A stretch of DNA of 20,017 nt from a virus: positions 1 to 20,017 of IMG/VR virus record IMGVR_UViG_3300030380_003513. One strand, given 5' to 3'. The position numbers were made by a program, and so were the translations under genes. Positions 8,857 to 17,521 of the stretch are shown piece after piece; the first letter of the stretch is position 1, and each line of letters starts with the position of its first letter. Below the pieces are notes generated by a model, which saw nothing but the letters and a program-made list of their open reading frames with translations, had not been told where the DNA came from and ran no database searches.

Positions 8857-9993
8857 TTAATTTCGTTTTTTAATCTTAAAAGATCTGTTTTTCATCTCAG
8901 AAGTTGATTGACCTAAAACTTTATACCTAACACCATCAACGTTTGTTTCGCCAAAAGTTTTTCTAGGACTTAAATCAATATTTTTGTCTTTAGCAATTTT
9001 TTCTTTTATAGCATCTGCTTTTCCTTGCTCATAAAAATGCTTAGCAATATTATCAGCATTCATAGCAGTGTATAAAGATTTATGATAACCAGCAGCATCT
9101 TCGATAGTAGTTCTATCTTTACCAACAAACTTGTTGATAAAATTATCTAAGTTACTCTGTGTTTCTCTTACTTTGTCGACATCTTTAACATTAAATCTAA
9201 ATTTTTTATCTCCAACTTTATAATCAAAACCTTTGAAATTTTCGTTGAAAAGACTTTTAGTTTTATTTAAAAATGTTCTTTTGCTTTTTTCAGTTAACTT
9301 CTTTTGTTGTTCAGAATCTTTATTGTACCTATTAAAAAAATCAATAGCTTTTTGCTGCTCACTAGTGAGCTTACTTCCAGCTTTAATTTCTTTATAGTAT
9401 TTAGACTTTTGCCTGTCTAAGTGGGCTCTAGCCTCGGCAACTTGCTCTTTGAGGGCTATCTTTTTTTTCTTTATATCTTTTGGATCTTCAGTTTCTTCAT
9501 CGTAACTAAACTTTTCTTCTAATATAAAGTTTCTTTCTTCTGGTGATAAGTGAGACTTTGTAGTTCTATAATATTCATCAAGAACATCAGCATCGTCCAT
9601 TTTATCTATATCTTTATTTAAATTAACATAGTCAACTAAATCACCGCCAGTTTCTTCCATAAAATCTACAACTTTTTGTATATTTTCTGGTAGTGGTTTA
9701 CCTGTTGCTACAGCTTCTTCTATAGCTTCTTCAATTTCTTCTTCAGCTTCAATAACCTTTTCTTCAGTTAATTCTTGAATAATAGGTTTTACTTCTTCAG
9801 GTGTTTCAACCTTTTCTTCTTTTTTAGGTTCTTCATTAACAACAACAATCTCTTCTTCTTGTTCAACCTCTTCTTTTTTAACAGGTGGTTTATCTATATT
9901 AACTTTTGTTATATTGTCTTCAGGTTTTTTTACTTTAACCTTAGTTACATTATCTTTTTTAGTCTCTTCGACTTTTTTTGTTTCTTCTGCCAT
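8857..9993 (-). CDS. Scaffold-like head assembly protein (378 aa)
   Basis: This 378-residue, highly charged protein lies between portal and major capsid genes, the usual place for a scaffolding protein. Residues 1-85 are a disordered-looking Lys/Glu/Val/Pro repeat region. Residues 85-130 form an acidic helical segment. A structured-looking region follows with D-Y-V-N-L-N-K-D-I-D-K-M-D-D, L-S-P-E-E-R-N and F-S-Y-D-E-E-T-E-D-P motifs and long charged helices (S-K-Y-Y-K-E-I-K-A-G-S-K-L-T). The C-terminus is basic (S-F-K-I-K-K-R-N), as expected for a scaffold that contacts the capsid shell. No protease motif was seen. Function is inferred from position and composition. The upstream leader is purely A/T. 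Confidence 0.8.
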   Translation of the reverse strand: MAEETKKVEETKKDNVTKVKVKKPEDNITKVNIDKPPVKKEEVEQEEEIVVVNEEPKKEEKVETPEEVKPIIQELTEEKVIEAEEEIEEAIEEAVATGKPLPENIQKVVDFMEETGGDLVDYVNLNKDIDKMDDADVLDEYYRTTKSHLSPEERNFILEEKFSYDEETEDPKDIKKKKIALKEQVAEARAHLDRQKSKYYKEIKAGSKLTSEQQKAIDFFNRYNKDSEQQKKLTEKSKRTFLNKTKSLFNENFKGFDYKVGDKKFRFNVKDVDKVRETQSNLDNFINKFVGKDRTTIEDAAGYHKSLYTAMNADNIAKHFYEQGKADAIKEKIAKDKNIDLSPRKTFGETNVDGVRYKVLGQSTSEMKNRSFKIKKRN

Positions 9994-10019
9994 AATAAAA
10001 TTTTATAAAATATTAAATA

Positions 10020-12413
10020 TTAAAGACCAAACCTATCAAGACTTGCGTCTCCCGTAAGTATATCATTACCTGAAGACTCAAATTTATTAAGTGAATCAGC
10101 CCCTTTTCTTTGATCTATCATTTGTTTTTGATGCATAGCTTGTCTATCAACTCTTTCATCTTTTCTATCTTCACGTAAAGACTCTAACCTAGAAGCAGTT
10201 TCTTTTTCTTCACCTTTTAAATCAGTGTTTAATTTAAACTCTAACATCATTAACTCTTTTTTAATTTTAGCTTCATGCTCTAAAAACCTCATTTGTAAAG
10301 AGTTTTTAGTTCTTTCTAATCCAACTTCATTATCATATTTAGCTTGTGTTTTTTCAAGTTCTATTTTAGCAGCTTCTTGAGCAGCCATGTTAGTAGCTTG
10401 TGTTTGAGCTTGTATGTTTTGTTGTTGCATTATTTGATCACGCTCTTGCTTCTTTCTTCTTTTTATTTTTAAAAGTTGATTAGCTAGCTTTACGTTTTTA
10501 GTATCTCTTATATCTATAGCATCATCTAAGTCTATTAACTTTTGACTTAATGCCATTTGTATATTATTTTCTAATATAGCTTTTTCTTCTTCATCTGGCA
10601 TTAATTCTATAAATATACCAAAGTCATATAAATGTAAGCTACCCATTTCAGTAAGCGTTGCTACATTGTGAGCACCTATAGCTCTTATAAAAGCGTCACG
10701 CGTTGGTGAATACTCTATTATATCTGATATTCTAAGTGATAAGCACTCTGCAGCTTCAGCAGTTAAAAATAACATTGACTGTAGTATGTGTCTTGTTGCT
10801 GTGTTTGAGTTAGCTGCTGCTAGCTTCTGTACACCAACTAAAGCGTTACGATCTGGAGTGCTAGCATCTCTTGCTTCATTTAATCCGGTTACATCACGTA
10901 TCATTTGTAAATAATAATTATACGTTTGTATTAGAGCCTGTAACTTACCTCCATTAACACCGTTGTTTATTTGTTGTATTGGTACTTTACCTGGATTTTG
11001 ATCACCGTCTGCTGTAAAGCTTCTACCAATAACACTACCAGTTTGGAAGAACATGTTTAAGGCTTCTTGTGGATTATAATTTGTACCATTACCTAAATCT
11101 ATTTCAGCTAAACCATCTACATCTAAGTACACACCATCAGGTACCATACGAGACATAACTTGTTGTAACTTTAAATGTGTTAGCTGTATCATATCAGCAA
11201 AACCAGTTATTCTACCTACCAAACTTTCTATTCTACCTTCATACATACGAGGTGCTGTTATCTGGTAACTCATTTTAACTTTACTAAAATCAGAGTCTGA
11301 TCTCATCATGTTAGGCATCATACGCCATCTTAAAAGCTTATTAGAACCTAATAAATAAACACCTTCAAACAAAGCTTCAACAGATCTTTCTAATTTACTA
11401 AAATCTCCTTCTTTATCTTCTGGTGGATTAAATGTATCGTCTTTTTCAATAACTTTTTCTAAACCAGCAGATGTTTTCTTTAATTTATAAACATCGTTCA
11501 TATGTGTTTTAAAATTAAAATACAAAACGTGTACTTTGTTTTTATCTCTATGAGCTGATCTTCTAAGTGGATCTTGTCCTTTATCAACTATTTGTTTTAT
11601 GTCTGGTTCAGTTAGTCCTGGAAACTCTTTTACAATTTCGTTTACTGGTAGCTCTTTTACTTCGCCAACATAGTATAAATCATCAAAGTATGGTGACTCT
11701 GTAAATGAATAAACTAAATTAGCTGGATCAACATATTTTATTTTAGCACCTTCACTAAAATCAAAAGTAGTTTTAGTAGCACTCATACCAAGAACAGTTA
11801 AGTCGTATAAACACCTTCTTCTAACTAAGTCGTAATCACTATTTTCCATTAAAACGTTTATAGCTTGTTCTTCTGCTAATTCAACAGCTTGTTTATAATT
11901 AAGCTGCATATGTAGTTTTAGTTCTTCTTCAGAGTCTGGTAAACTTTCTTTATCATTTTCATATAAGTTCATATTAAATTGTTGAGCAACCATATCGTTA
12001 AACTCTTTTGACCTTATATCTCTCAGTACAGACTGCATGTATTCAGTACGTTTACTAACACCATAGTCGTCTTGTGAAAAGCAATTTATTTCATATGATC
12101 TTTGTGCCATACCGTTTACAACTATATCTACAAACTTTGGTATAATAGGTACTGGCTTCCAGTCTAAGTTTAAATAAGATAAATCACCATTTATTGATAA
12201 TTCGTTTTTATATTTTTGAACAGACTGTTCACCTCTTGCGTATAATCTAAGTTTGTGAAAACTATTTAGTGTGTGTTCAAATTTTGAGTTGTGACCGTTA
12301 AACCACTCATGTCTTATAGCTTGAGCAACTTTTAAACCATACTCATTACTAACTTTTTCAAAATCACTAACCGCTTGTGACGGAAAGTTTACGTGAGCGT
12401 ACATTCCTTTCAT
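10020..12413 (-). CDS. Portal protein (797 aa)
   Basis: The portal forms the dodecameric ring at the capsid vertex through which terminase pumps DNA. This 797-residue protein follows the large terminase with an ATGA overlap (12410-12413) and precedes scaffold and capsid genes. Near residues 80-100 it has L-N-L-D-W-K-P-V-P-I-I-P-K-F-V-D-I-V-V-N-G-M, which I associate with portals of crAss-like and related marine phages. A helical Q-Q-V-M-S-R-M-V-P-D-G-V-Y-L-D segment lies in the middle. The last 150 residues are a long Gln/Glu/Lys-rich coiled-coil-like region ending in a flexible tail. Size is typical of crAss-like portals and larger than many siphovirus portals. Assignment is strong from gene order plus motif. 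Confidence 0.9.
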   Translation of the reverse strand: MKGMYAHVNFPSQAVSDFEKVSNEYGLKVAQAIRHEWFNGHNSKFEHTLNSFHKLRLYARGEQSVQKYKNELSINGDLSYLNLDWKPVPIIPKFVDIVVNGMAQRSYEINCFSQDDYGVSKRTEYMQSVLRDIRSKEFNDMVAQQFNMNLYENDKESLPDSEEELKLHMQLNYKQAVELAEEQAINVLMENSDYDLVRRRCLYDLTVLGMSATKTTFDFSEGAKIKYVDPANLVYSFTESPYFDDLYYVGEVKELPVNEIVKEFPGLTEPDIKQIVDKGQDPLRRSAHRDKNKVHVLYFNFKTHMNDVYKLKKTSAGLEKVIEKDDTFNPPEDKEGDFSKLERSVEALFEGVYLLGSNKLLRWRMMPNMMRSDSDFSKVKMSYQITAPRMYEGRIESLVGRITGFADMIQLTHLKLQQVMSRMVPDGVYLDVDGLAEIDLGNGTNYNPQEALNMFFQTGSVIGRSFTADGDQNPGKVPIQQINNGVNGGKLQALIQTYNYYLQMIRDVTGLNEARDASTPDRNALVGVQKLAAANSNTATRHILQSMLFLTAEAAECLSLRISDIIEYSPTRDAFIRAIGAHNVATLTEMGSLHLYDFGIFIELMPDEEEKAILENNIQMALSQKLIDLDDAIDIRDTKNVKLANQLLKIKRRKKQERDQIMQQQNIQAQTQATNMAAQEAAKIELEKTQAKYDNEVGLERTKNSLQMRFLEHEAKIKKELMMLEFKLNTDLKGEEKETASRLESLREDRKDERVDRQAMHQKQMIDQRKGADSLNKFESSGNDILTGDASLDRFGL

Positions 12414-14647
12414 ACTTTTTTATTTATAATTCTAGATGATAATCCTTTATTATTATATTTTGTTATATTTAGGTTTAAAGCGGTTTTTTGTTTTTTAGGA
12501 TTTGGTCTATACATATGTCTGTTACAAGCCATTATAGCTAAACCAGAACTTATAGATGCATCATGTCTAGTTCTTCTATTTATATCAAACTTAGACCAGT
12601 CGTTTAGTGTTTCATTGAAATACATATTACCATGAGTATTATCTTCTAATATACCTACATAATCGTTAATGTACATTTCAATAGCAGCTGCATGAGCTTG
12701 CTTTATATCTTCACTTGAGTTTGGTACTCCACCTATTTCTTTTTCAGTTGTTGATAACTTGTTAAATATTTTATCAGGTCTGTTCATACTAAATCCTCTA
12801 TAACCTCTTCTTCGTAAATAATATAATAACCTTGGTTTATTATTTTCTGCAAGTAATGGCATACCGTAAAATACTAATGACATTAAAACGTCTTCAAAAA
12901 ATATATCAGCTGTTTGTGGTCTTGCTATATATTCTAAAAAGAAAGTATTAGCTGGTGCGTTTTCCATTGAAAACTTAGTTAAGCCATGTAATGCGCCTTT
13001 TGATCCAGTACCATCAACTGTACCTGATATATCGTAAGAGTCACAACCAAAAGCGCCAACATGCTCGTTACCTGGATATCTGATGCCATTTTTTAATATA
13101 ACATTATTTTGCATGTTGTTATCTGGAAACCAGCTTATTTTAAATCTACCATTAGGATCTGGATTAAAAACAACTCTTGTATCTTTTACACCGTTTGTCC
13201 ATTGAAAATTACCAACACTCACTGCTGTTTCATGTCTATTACCTTCGTTGTAATCTATTTGTTCGTATATTTTAATTAAGTTAAATATACTATTTTTAGT
13301 TTCATCTCTAAACGCGTGCTCTTCAGTTCTAGGAAACTGACGATAAAATTCATTTAAAGCATCTTGATCGTCGCGTAAACCATCAGCTTCGTTTTCCCAG
13401 TGGTTTATAACACCGTAATCTATTTCTAGTCCTTGTGGATCAAGTGTGTGTTGTTCAGGATTAGTGAATACAGGTCGTCCGAATTCATCAATGAATCCTT
13501 CATAATTCCATTCCATAGGAATAAACAAAGAATATAATCCCGACTTAGTTTGTCCATTTCTGTTGCGCTTGGTAACATTTGAATCATTGTATAGTTTTTT
13601 AAAATTTTCACCACCTTTATCTAATGAATTACTAGTGCTACCCATCATACACTTACCAACAACTCTACTACCTAAACGCAAACAAGTTTTTGTAACTCTC
13701 CAGTTATTTTTTATATTATCAGGTCTTTCCCATTTACCACTTTCATCGTGAACTAATAAATTTAACTTCTCACCATCATAACTATTATCACCTGTATTTT
13801 TCCAGTCTATAGTTGTATCAAGACCTTGTACATCATCCATCTCTTCTCGTTCACGTATTTTTTTACGTGTAAACTTTTTAGCTGGTACTCTATATGCTAG
13901 CTCTGACTTTGGTCTGTCCATACCATCTTGTATAGGTTTAAAAAAGAAAGGGTAGTTTAAACTTATTGGTACTACCTTGTCTGTAAACATTTTCTTTGCA
14001 TCAGCACCTGATTTAGATAATATACCAAATCTACTATCACTAGCGAGTGTAGCTAGATTAACTGTTTCAGCAGAACTCATAAACGAAAAACCTGATCGTC
14101 TATTTTTTAAATAACACATACCATAGCATCTAACATCTGCTTTGCAAGCTTCCCAAAACATAAAAAACAATTTATTTGCTTCTCTAAAATCTGGTGCACC
14201 TACGTCTATTTTACTCCATTGTAGATACATGTAATGTGAGCCTGTTATGTATGTTGGTTCACCTTTGTTCATAAACCAAAAACCTTCTTCTCTTCTTTTA
14301 AACTCTTCGTCTATATAACCGTAGTGTTCTTCTTTAAAATCAATAGAATAATCTTGCCAATCAAATACTGTTTTAATTTTTTTAAACTCAGGCTTAGCTG
14401 GAAACTGCTTCCATTTTTGCTCTGACTTTATTTTACTACAAGAATATATTTCTTTAGGTTGTTTAGGTAAAGCTATTTTTAAACCTTGTATTTCTATAAC
14501 ATCACCAATCATACCTGTTTTTGATATTACAACAACGTCATTTTCCTTGTTGTAACCATACTTCCACTTTTTAGATTTATTTAACCTTTTTAAAGTGTTT
14601 ATTCGTATTGGCTCTATTATTTTATATAACGTTTGTTCGTACTTCAT
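12410..14647 (-). CDS. terL: Terminase large subunit (745 aa, ATPase plus nuclease)
   Basis: This is the packaging motor, which drives DNA through the portal and cuts concatemers. Residues 182-190 (N-R-R-S-G-F-S-F-M) fit the degenerate Walker A of large terminases. Residues 295-302 (L-N-L-L-V-H-D-E) form a clear Walker B with the catalytic Glu, and G-K-C-M-M-G-S-T-S-N near 331-340 fits the coupling motif. In the nuclease half, G-A-F-G-C-D-S-Y-D (531-539) supplies the first acidic metal ligand, an acidic E-D-V-L segment follows near 585, and R-T-R-H-D-A-S (692-698) fits the last. Its start overlaps the small-terminase candidate by ATGA and its end overlaps the portal by ATGA, so translation of the three is coupled. 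Confidence 0.93.
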   Translation of the reverse strand: MKYEQTLYKIIEPIRINTLKRLNKSKKWKYGYNKENDVVVISKTGMIGDVIEIQGLKIALPKQPKEIYSCSKIKSEQKWKQFPAKPEFKKIKTVFDWQDYSIDFKEEHYGYIDEEFKRREEGFWFMNKGEPTYITGSHYMYLQWSKIDVGAPDFREANKLFFMFWEACKADVRCYGMCYLKNRRSGFSFMSSAETVNLATLASDSRFGILSKSGADAKKMFTDKVVPISLNYPFFFKPIQDGMDRPKSELAYRVPAKKFTRKKIREREEMDDVQGLDTTIDWKNTGDNSYDGEKLNLLVHDESGKWERPDNIKNNWRVTKTCLRLGSRVVGKCMMGSTSNSLDKGGENFKKLYNDSNVTKRNRNGQTKSGLYSLFIPMEWNYEGFIDEFGRPVFTNPEQHTLDPQGLEIDYGVINHWENEADGLRDDQDALNEFYRQFPRTEEHAFRDETKNSIFNLIKIYEQIDYNEGNRHETAVSVGNFQWTNGVKDTRVVFNPDPNGRFKISWFPDNNMQNNVILKNGIRYPGNEHVGAFGCDSYDISGTVDGTGSKGALHGLTKFSMENAPANTFFLEYIARPQTADIFFEDVLMSLVFYGMPLLAENNKPRLLYYLRRRGYRGFSMNRPDKIFNKLSTTEKEIGGVPNSSEDIKQAHAAAIEMYINDYVGILEDNTHGNMYFNETLNDWSKFDINRRTRHDASISSGLAIMACNRHMYRPNPKKQKTALNLNITKYNNKGLSSRIINKKV

Positions 14648-14916
14648 TTTGATCTACCTTCTGCAAAACCTTTAAATGTTGTTTGCTTTTTTTCTTCAGT
14701 TTTACCTTCTATTATATTTTCTTCTTCGTGTATGCGATTAAGTATTTCAAACGCATCGAATATAGCTAACTTCTTTGTAGCGGCAGCATTTTTTAATCTG
14801 TCAGCTGATATATCATCATCGCTATCAACTATAGGTTCTTTAGCAACTTTTATAAGTTCTTCAACGGCTTTGCGCCCAGCTTGGATTATATTCTTTTTCG
14901 TCTCCTTTATATTCAT
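14644..14916 (-). CDS. Probable small terminase subunit (90 aa)
   Basis: A 90-residue helical protein directly upstream of the large terminase, sharing an ATGA overlap. The middle contains D-D-D-I-S-A-D-R-L-K-N-A-A-A-T-K-K-L-A-I-F-D-A-F-E-I-L, which should form an amphipathic helix pair, followed by an acidic helix and a basic tail. Small terminase subunits are short helical oligomers that recognise the packaging site and stimulate the motor; size and position fit. The start overlaps the preceding 195-aa gene by 56 nt. No later ATG exists in frame, so either the overlap is real or a non-ATG start is used. No classical helix-turn-helix is obvious, so the role is inferred from context. Confidence 0.72.
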   Translation of the reverse strand: MNIKETKKNIIQAGRKAVEELIKVAKEPIVDSDDDISADRLKNAAATKKLAIFDAFEILNRIHEEENIIEGKTEEKKQTTFKGFAEGRSK

Positions 14917-15448
14917 ATTTAATTGTAATAAATTTATTTAAAACCCTATATAATCTTTCACCGTTTATAACAAATTCATATTCACTATTAGGTGTAAAGC
15001 CAACTAAAGTATCTATATCAAAAGTTCCGTCGTTATATTTTATAATACCTATAAGAGATCTTTCTGTTTCTTTAACAAACTTATCATTTGATACTATAGG
15101 TTTTACAAAACTATAACCAGGCATAGCAGACCAACTAGCTTTTTTATATAAGTATATTTGATCTTTTGATATTATATATTTGTCTTCTTTCCAATAAGAT
15201 CTACTATTTTTTTCCCTACCTTTAACATCATGCCATCTTCTAAAAACATTATGATGTATTATAACTTCATCACCAACACTTATAGGTGTTTTGTATAAAA
15301 GTGGTATAGATATAATCTTTGCTAATCTATTTATGTATTGGTGATTAAATATCTCTGTATTTAATATTAGTTCTTTATTGTCTATTCGTTTAACATTATT
15401 ATAACGCTCGCCAATAGGAGAAACAATAAAATCTTTATAACCATCCAT
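14861..15448 (-). CDS. Protein with two tandem Cpn10/GroES-like halves (195 aa)
   Basis: I read two repeats of a Cpn10-like pattern. Half 1 (residues 6-103) has an opening strand D-F-I-V-S-P-I, K-E-L-I-L-N-T where the mobile loop would be, A-K-I-I-S-I-P, the hallmark S-V-G-D-E-V-I-I-H-H, and a closing K-Y-I-I-S-K-D-Q-I-Y-L-Y. Half 2 (111-178) repeats the order: Y-S-F-V-K-P-I, I-G-I-I-K-Y, L-V-G-F-T-P, then G-E-R-L-Y-R-V-L-N-K-F-I-T-I-K-Y. In GroES these correspond to the VKP strand, the G-x-V-x-x-V-G strand, VGD and the closing D-I-L-A-I strand. It begins with a TAATG overlap and ends inside the small-terminase candidate. Coding is secure; the fold is inferred by eye, and its role (chaperonin lid, or structural use of the fold) is unknown. 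Confidence 0.75.
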   Translation of the reverse strand: MDGYKDFIVSPIGERYNNVKRIDNKELILNTEIFNHQYINRLAKIISIPLLYKTPISVGDEVIIHHNVFRRWHDVKGREKNSRSYWKEDKYIISKDQIYLYKKASWSAMPGYSFVKPIVSNDKFVKETERSLIGIIKYNDGTFDIDTLVGFTPNSEYEFVINGERLYRVLNKFITIKYEYKGDEKEYNPSWAQSR

Positions 15449-15672
15449 TAGTATTCTAGGTTATACTCAACTGATATAGCCATATTTTTATTAAAGTCTT
15501 TCCAAGGTATAACTACTTTTTCTTTTTTAATATAAACACAGTATTTATCTTCTTCCTCTATTATATCACAAATTTTATGACCACCATAAACTTCTTGATT
15601 AACAGAGTAGTGCATCGAGTCGTTTTTATAATCTTTACCTATAGTAATTTTTCTTATAATATTATTTTTCAT
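15448..15672 (-). CDS. Conserved small phage protein (74 aa)
   Basis: A 74-residue, probably beta-rich protein with H-Y-S-V-N-Q-E-V-Y-G-G-H-K-I-C-D-I in the first half and K-K-E-K-V-V-I-P-W-K-D-F-N-K-N in the second. The alternating strands and the G-G-H turn suggest a small beta-barrel or SH3-like fold. I recall similar sequences next to terminase genes in marine phages, but no function. It overlaps the 90-aa gene upstream by 11 nt and the 195-aa gene downstream by one nucleotide (TAATG), so it is embedded in the operon. No motif indicates catalysis. Confidence 0.75.
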   Translation of the reverse strand: MKNNIIRKITIGKDYKNDSMHYSVNQEVYGGHKICDIIEEEDKYCVYIKKEKVVIPWKDFNKNMAISVEYNLEY

Positions 15673-15934
15673 CTTTAGGCCAATTAATAGTTCCGTCTGT
15701 CAAGTTAATATCGTAACTACCATATTCTTTCAGCATCTTATCTTGTAGCAGAGAAACAGTATCATTGCCTAAAGCTATTTCGTGTAACAACTTATGCTTT
15801 TGAGTTTCTAATCTACCTATATTAAATTGAAGACTATTTATTTTATTTACCGCATCTAGTAATTGATCTAAATGCTCTTTTGATATTTTGTCAACTCTTG
15901 GTTTAAGGTCAACAACCTTTTCTTTTTTTGCCAT
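15662..15934 (-). CDS. Small coiled-coil phage protein (90 aa)
   Basis: A 90-residue protein with a basic start (M-A-K-K-E-K-V-V-D-L-K-P-R). A long helix at about residues 18-70 has heptad-like leucine/isoleucine spacing, so it is probably a coiled coil. It ends in Y-D-I-N-L-T-D-G-T-I-N-W-P, likely a short beta hairpin. The leader consists of repeated A/T pentamers with no Shine-Dalgarno motif. It overlaps the next gene by 11 nt. It may be an assembly or regulatory adaptor, but nothing identifies it. Confidence 0.75.
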   Translation of the reverse strand: MAKKEKVVDLKPRVDKISKEHLDQLLDAVNKINSLQFNIGRLETQKHKLLHEIALGNDTVSLLQDKMLKEYGSYDINLTDGTINWPKDEK

Positions 15935-15954
15935 AATTTAATTTAATTTAATTT
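15935..15954. repeat. Short A/T pentamer repeat in a gene leader
   Basis: Just upstream of the ATG at 15934 the leader holds three tandem copies of the unit AATTT/AAATT. It may be an unstructured A/T-rich translation leader of the type used without a Shine-Dalgarno sequence, or simple slippage. No protein-binding role can be shown. Confidence 0.5.
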
Positions 15955-15961
15955 GTTAATT

Positions 15962-16660
15962 TTATATAGAACCTGATAACATTACTTGTATCGGGTGTAT
16001 GTTGTATAGAAATCTATCTACACTACTAACGCTAGCGCAGTTTTTAGTTAATACAATATTATTAGCATCAGTAACAGATCTAACTGTACCAATATCTAAA
16101 TCGCTTTGATCGTTAATAACATCGCCAGGAGCAAAAGCTGTTAAAGCGGAAACAGTCTTAACTACTAACGCTGTTGTATTAGTAGCTGTTTCTGTACTAA
16201 CTTGAGGCCCAGTCGTCCTAAAATCTGGATTACTTTTACTAATAGCAGCAATATATAAATCTCCACTGACAGGTATGTTTAATCCATGCTTTCCAGCTAT
16301 ATGTAAAGCTCCTAAATCATTATCATTAAAGTCTCCAGATGCAATTTCAACAATTCCTGTTAAATTATTTTTCCATTGAAAAGTAGTTACAGCACTATTA
16401 ACAGTTCCTAAACTTGGAGGCGCTTGATCTACAGATATACCTCTTTCAACTTCTTTAATGTTACTACTTGCAAATAACAATTCTATACCAAAAGCTCCTA
16501 CACTTCTTGATATTATTTGCGCGCCGTCAATTGAAGCACCTTTAAAACCTTCTACTTTATGCCAGTCAAACAATATGTCTGCGTCTCCAAACCTAGCAGC
16601 GAACTGTAAACTAGCAGGTATAGTAGGTAATACTTTTGTAAATGTTTTTTTATTAATCAT
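15962..16660 (-). CDS. Beta-rich protein, possible virion decoration (232 aa)
   Basis: A 232-residue protein without membrane segments or enzyme motifs. The first 100 residues include F-A-A-R-F-G-D-A-D-I-L-F-D-W-H-K-V and I-E-L-L-F-A-S-S. The second half is Ser/Thr/Ala/Val-rich and alternates strands and turns (A-P-G-D-V-I-N-D, I-G-T-V-R-S-V-T-D-A-N-N-I-V-L). That half resembles small beta-barrel modules of phage decoration or head-fibre proteins, and the beta-rich stretch of the capsid protein here has a similar texture. It follows the holin candidate by one nucleotide. A virion surface or fibre-associated role is a guess from composition. Confidence 0.72.
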   Translation of the reverse strand: MINKKTFTKVLPTIPASLQFAARFGDADILFDWHKVEGFKGASIDGAQIISRSVGAFGIELLFASSNIKEVERGISVDQAPPSLGTVNSAVTTFQWKNNLTGIVEIASGDFNDNDLGALHIAGKHGLNIPVSGDLYIAAISKSNPDFRTTGPQVSTETATNTTALVVKTVSALTAFAPGDVINDQSDLDIGTVRSVTDANNIVLTKNCASVSSVDRFLYNIHPIQVMLSGSI

Positions 16661-16661
16661 T

Positions 16662-17084
16662 TTATTTTTTATTTATTTGTTCATTTTTTTTTGACGAACC
16701 TCCAAAGAAGAAGTCGACAACTGTATTAACCTTGGCACTCATAGCACCGAATATTGTTGAGATGAAACTAATTTCAAACTCACCTAAGTTTATTTCTTTA
16801 ACTACAAAGACTTTAAACATCATAAAACTTAGTCCGAAGTACGCAGCAGTAAATAACGTTGCAAGTACTTTTTGAATAAACGCGTCGTCTTTGTACATAT
16901 CTCTAGCGCTCTTTCTGTCTTCGACTTCTTTCGCAAAGGCTTCTTTCTCAGCTTCGAGTAATAAGCTCTTGAGCGCAAGCTTGGCTTCATCTCTTTCTTT
17001 GTCTGTTGTAATAACTTTATCAAGTATTCCTTCTGCATTATTAACTACTTTACTGAATAAACTACCAATTACATTTCCTATCAT
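16662..17084 (-). CDS. Probable holin, GTA 3TM-holin-like (140 aa)
   Basis: Holins permeabilise the inner membrane at lysis. This 140-residue protein has an N-terminal amphipathic segment (1-20), a charged helix rich in Glu/Lys (28-66) with E-V-E-D-R-K-S-A-R-D-M-Y, and two hydrophobic spans at about 70-92 and 104-127. It ends in F-F-F-G-G-S-S-K-K and a basic tail. The E-D-R-x-S-A-R motif followed by membrane spans and an FFFGSS-type ending matches what I remember of the GTA-type 3TM holin family. Its start overlaps the previous gene by ATGA. No endolysin is visible nearby. A membrane-anchored structural protein is the alternative. Confidence 0.75.
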   Translation of the reverse strand: MIGNVIGSLFSKVVNNAEGILDKVITTDKERDEAKLALKSLLLEAEKEAFAKEVEDRKSARDMYKDDAFIQKVLATLFTAAYFGLSFMMFKVFVVKEINLGEFEISFISTIFGAMSAKVNTVVDFFFGGSSKKNEQINKK

Positions 17085-17521
17085 CGTTCATTATCTTTTA
17101 TCATATCATCGATAGACTTATTCATTACCTTATCGGTGTATGATTTGTTATTAAAAAATACACTCTTTGCTGAAGTAGGTATATCTTCTTCACCTAAGAG
17201 TATTCTATATATTCTATTTATTAAGTGCGAACACTTAAAGGAGGTTTTGAATACAGAGTATTTGATGGTTGTTCTGTTTCTGTGTCGCCACGCTTCGATC
17301 CAACCATTCCTCCTTAATTTCTCCCAACGGTTCTTATCCCAACTCATTGTATATGTTCCGTCGATAAATTCTTGACGCGTAAATCTTTTTTTACAGTCTA
17401 AGTAAATTAGCAGTTCAAGATCAGCGTCAGTCAATCCGTAAGTTTTACAGGCCCATTTTCTAACGAGCCTGTAATACTTAAGAATTTGTAAGTCACGTAA
17501 ATCATGACTAGCTAGTTTCAT
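17081..17521 (-). CDS. Probable winged-helix DNA-binding protein (146 aa)
   Basis: The region from about residue 28 to 95 fits a winged helix: L-T-D-A-D-L-E-L-L-I-Y-L, then a basic helix R-F-T-R-Q-E-F, a recognition-helix-like W-D-K-N-R-W-E-K-L-R-R-N-G-W-I, and a wing R-H-R-N-R-T-T-I-K-Y-S-V. This arrangement is MarR-like. The C-terminal third is helical and basic. It could be a late-gene regulator for the structural operon or a DNA-binding packaging factor. A 14-nt perfect palindrome lies immediately before its ATG. It overlaps the holin candidate by ATGA. No ligand-binding site is apparent. Confidence 0.75.
   Translation of the reverse strand: MKLASHDLRDLQILKYYRLVRKWACKTYGLTDADLELLIYLDCKKRFTRQEFIDGTYTMSWDKNRWEKLRRNGWIEAWRHRNRTTIKYSVFKTSFKCSHLINRIYRILLGEEDIPTSAKSVFFNNKSYTDKVMNKSIDDMIKDNER

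Noticed and set aside
9775-10008. 77-codon plus-strand frame rich in Phe and Asn
   Set aside because: It mirrors the Lys/Glu-rich start of the scaffold-like gene; the Phe/Asn composition is the complement of AAA/GAA-type codons.
13426-13614. Minus-strand 62-codon frame inside the large terminase
   Set aside because: Out of frame within a gene with clear ATPase and nuclease motifs.
14633-14941. 102-codon plus-strand frame with hydrophobic stretches that could look like a membrane protein
   Set aside because: Antisense to the small-terminase candidate and its overlap region; the hydrophobicity comes from reverse-complemented charged codons.
16829-17038. Minus-strand 69-codon frame inside the holin gene
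   Set aside because: It is in another frame of the holin candidate, with a Lys/Arg-rich translation typical of a shifted frame.
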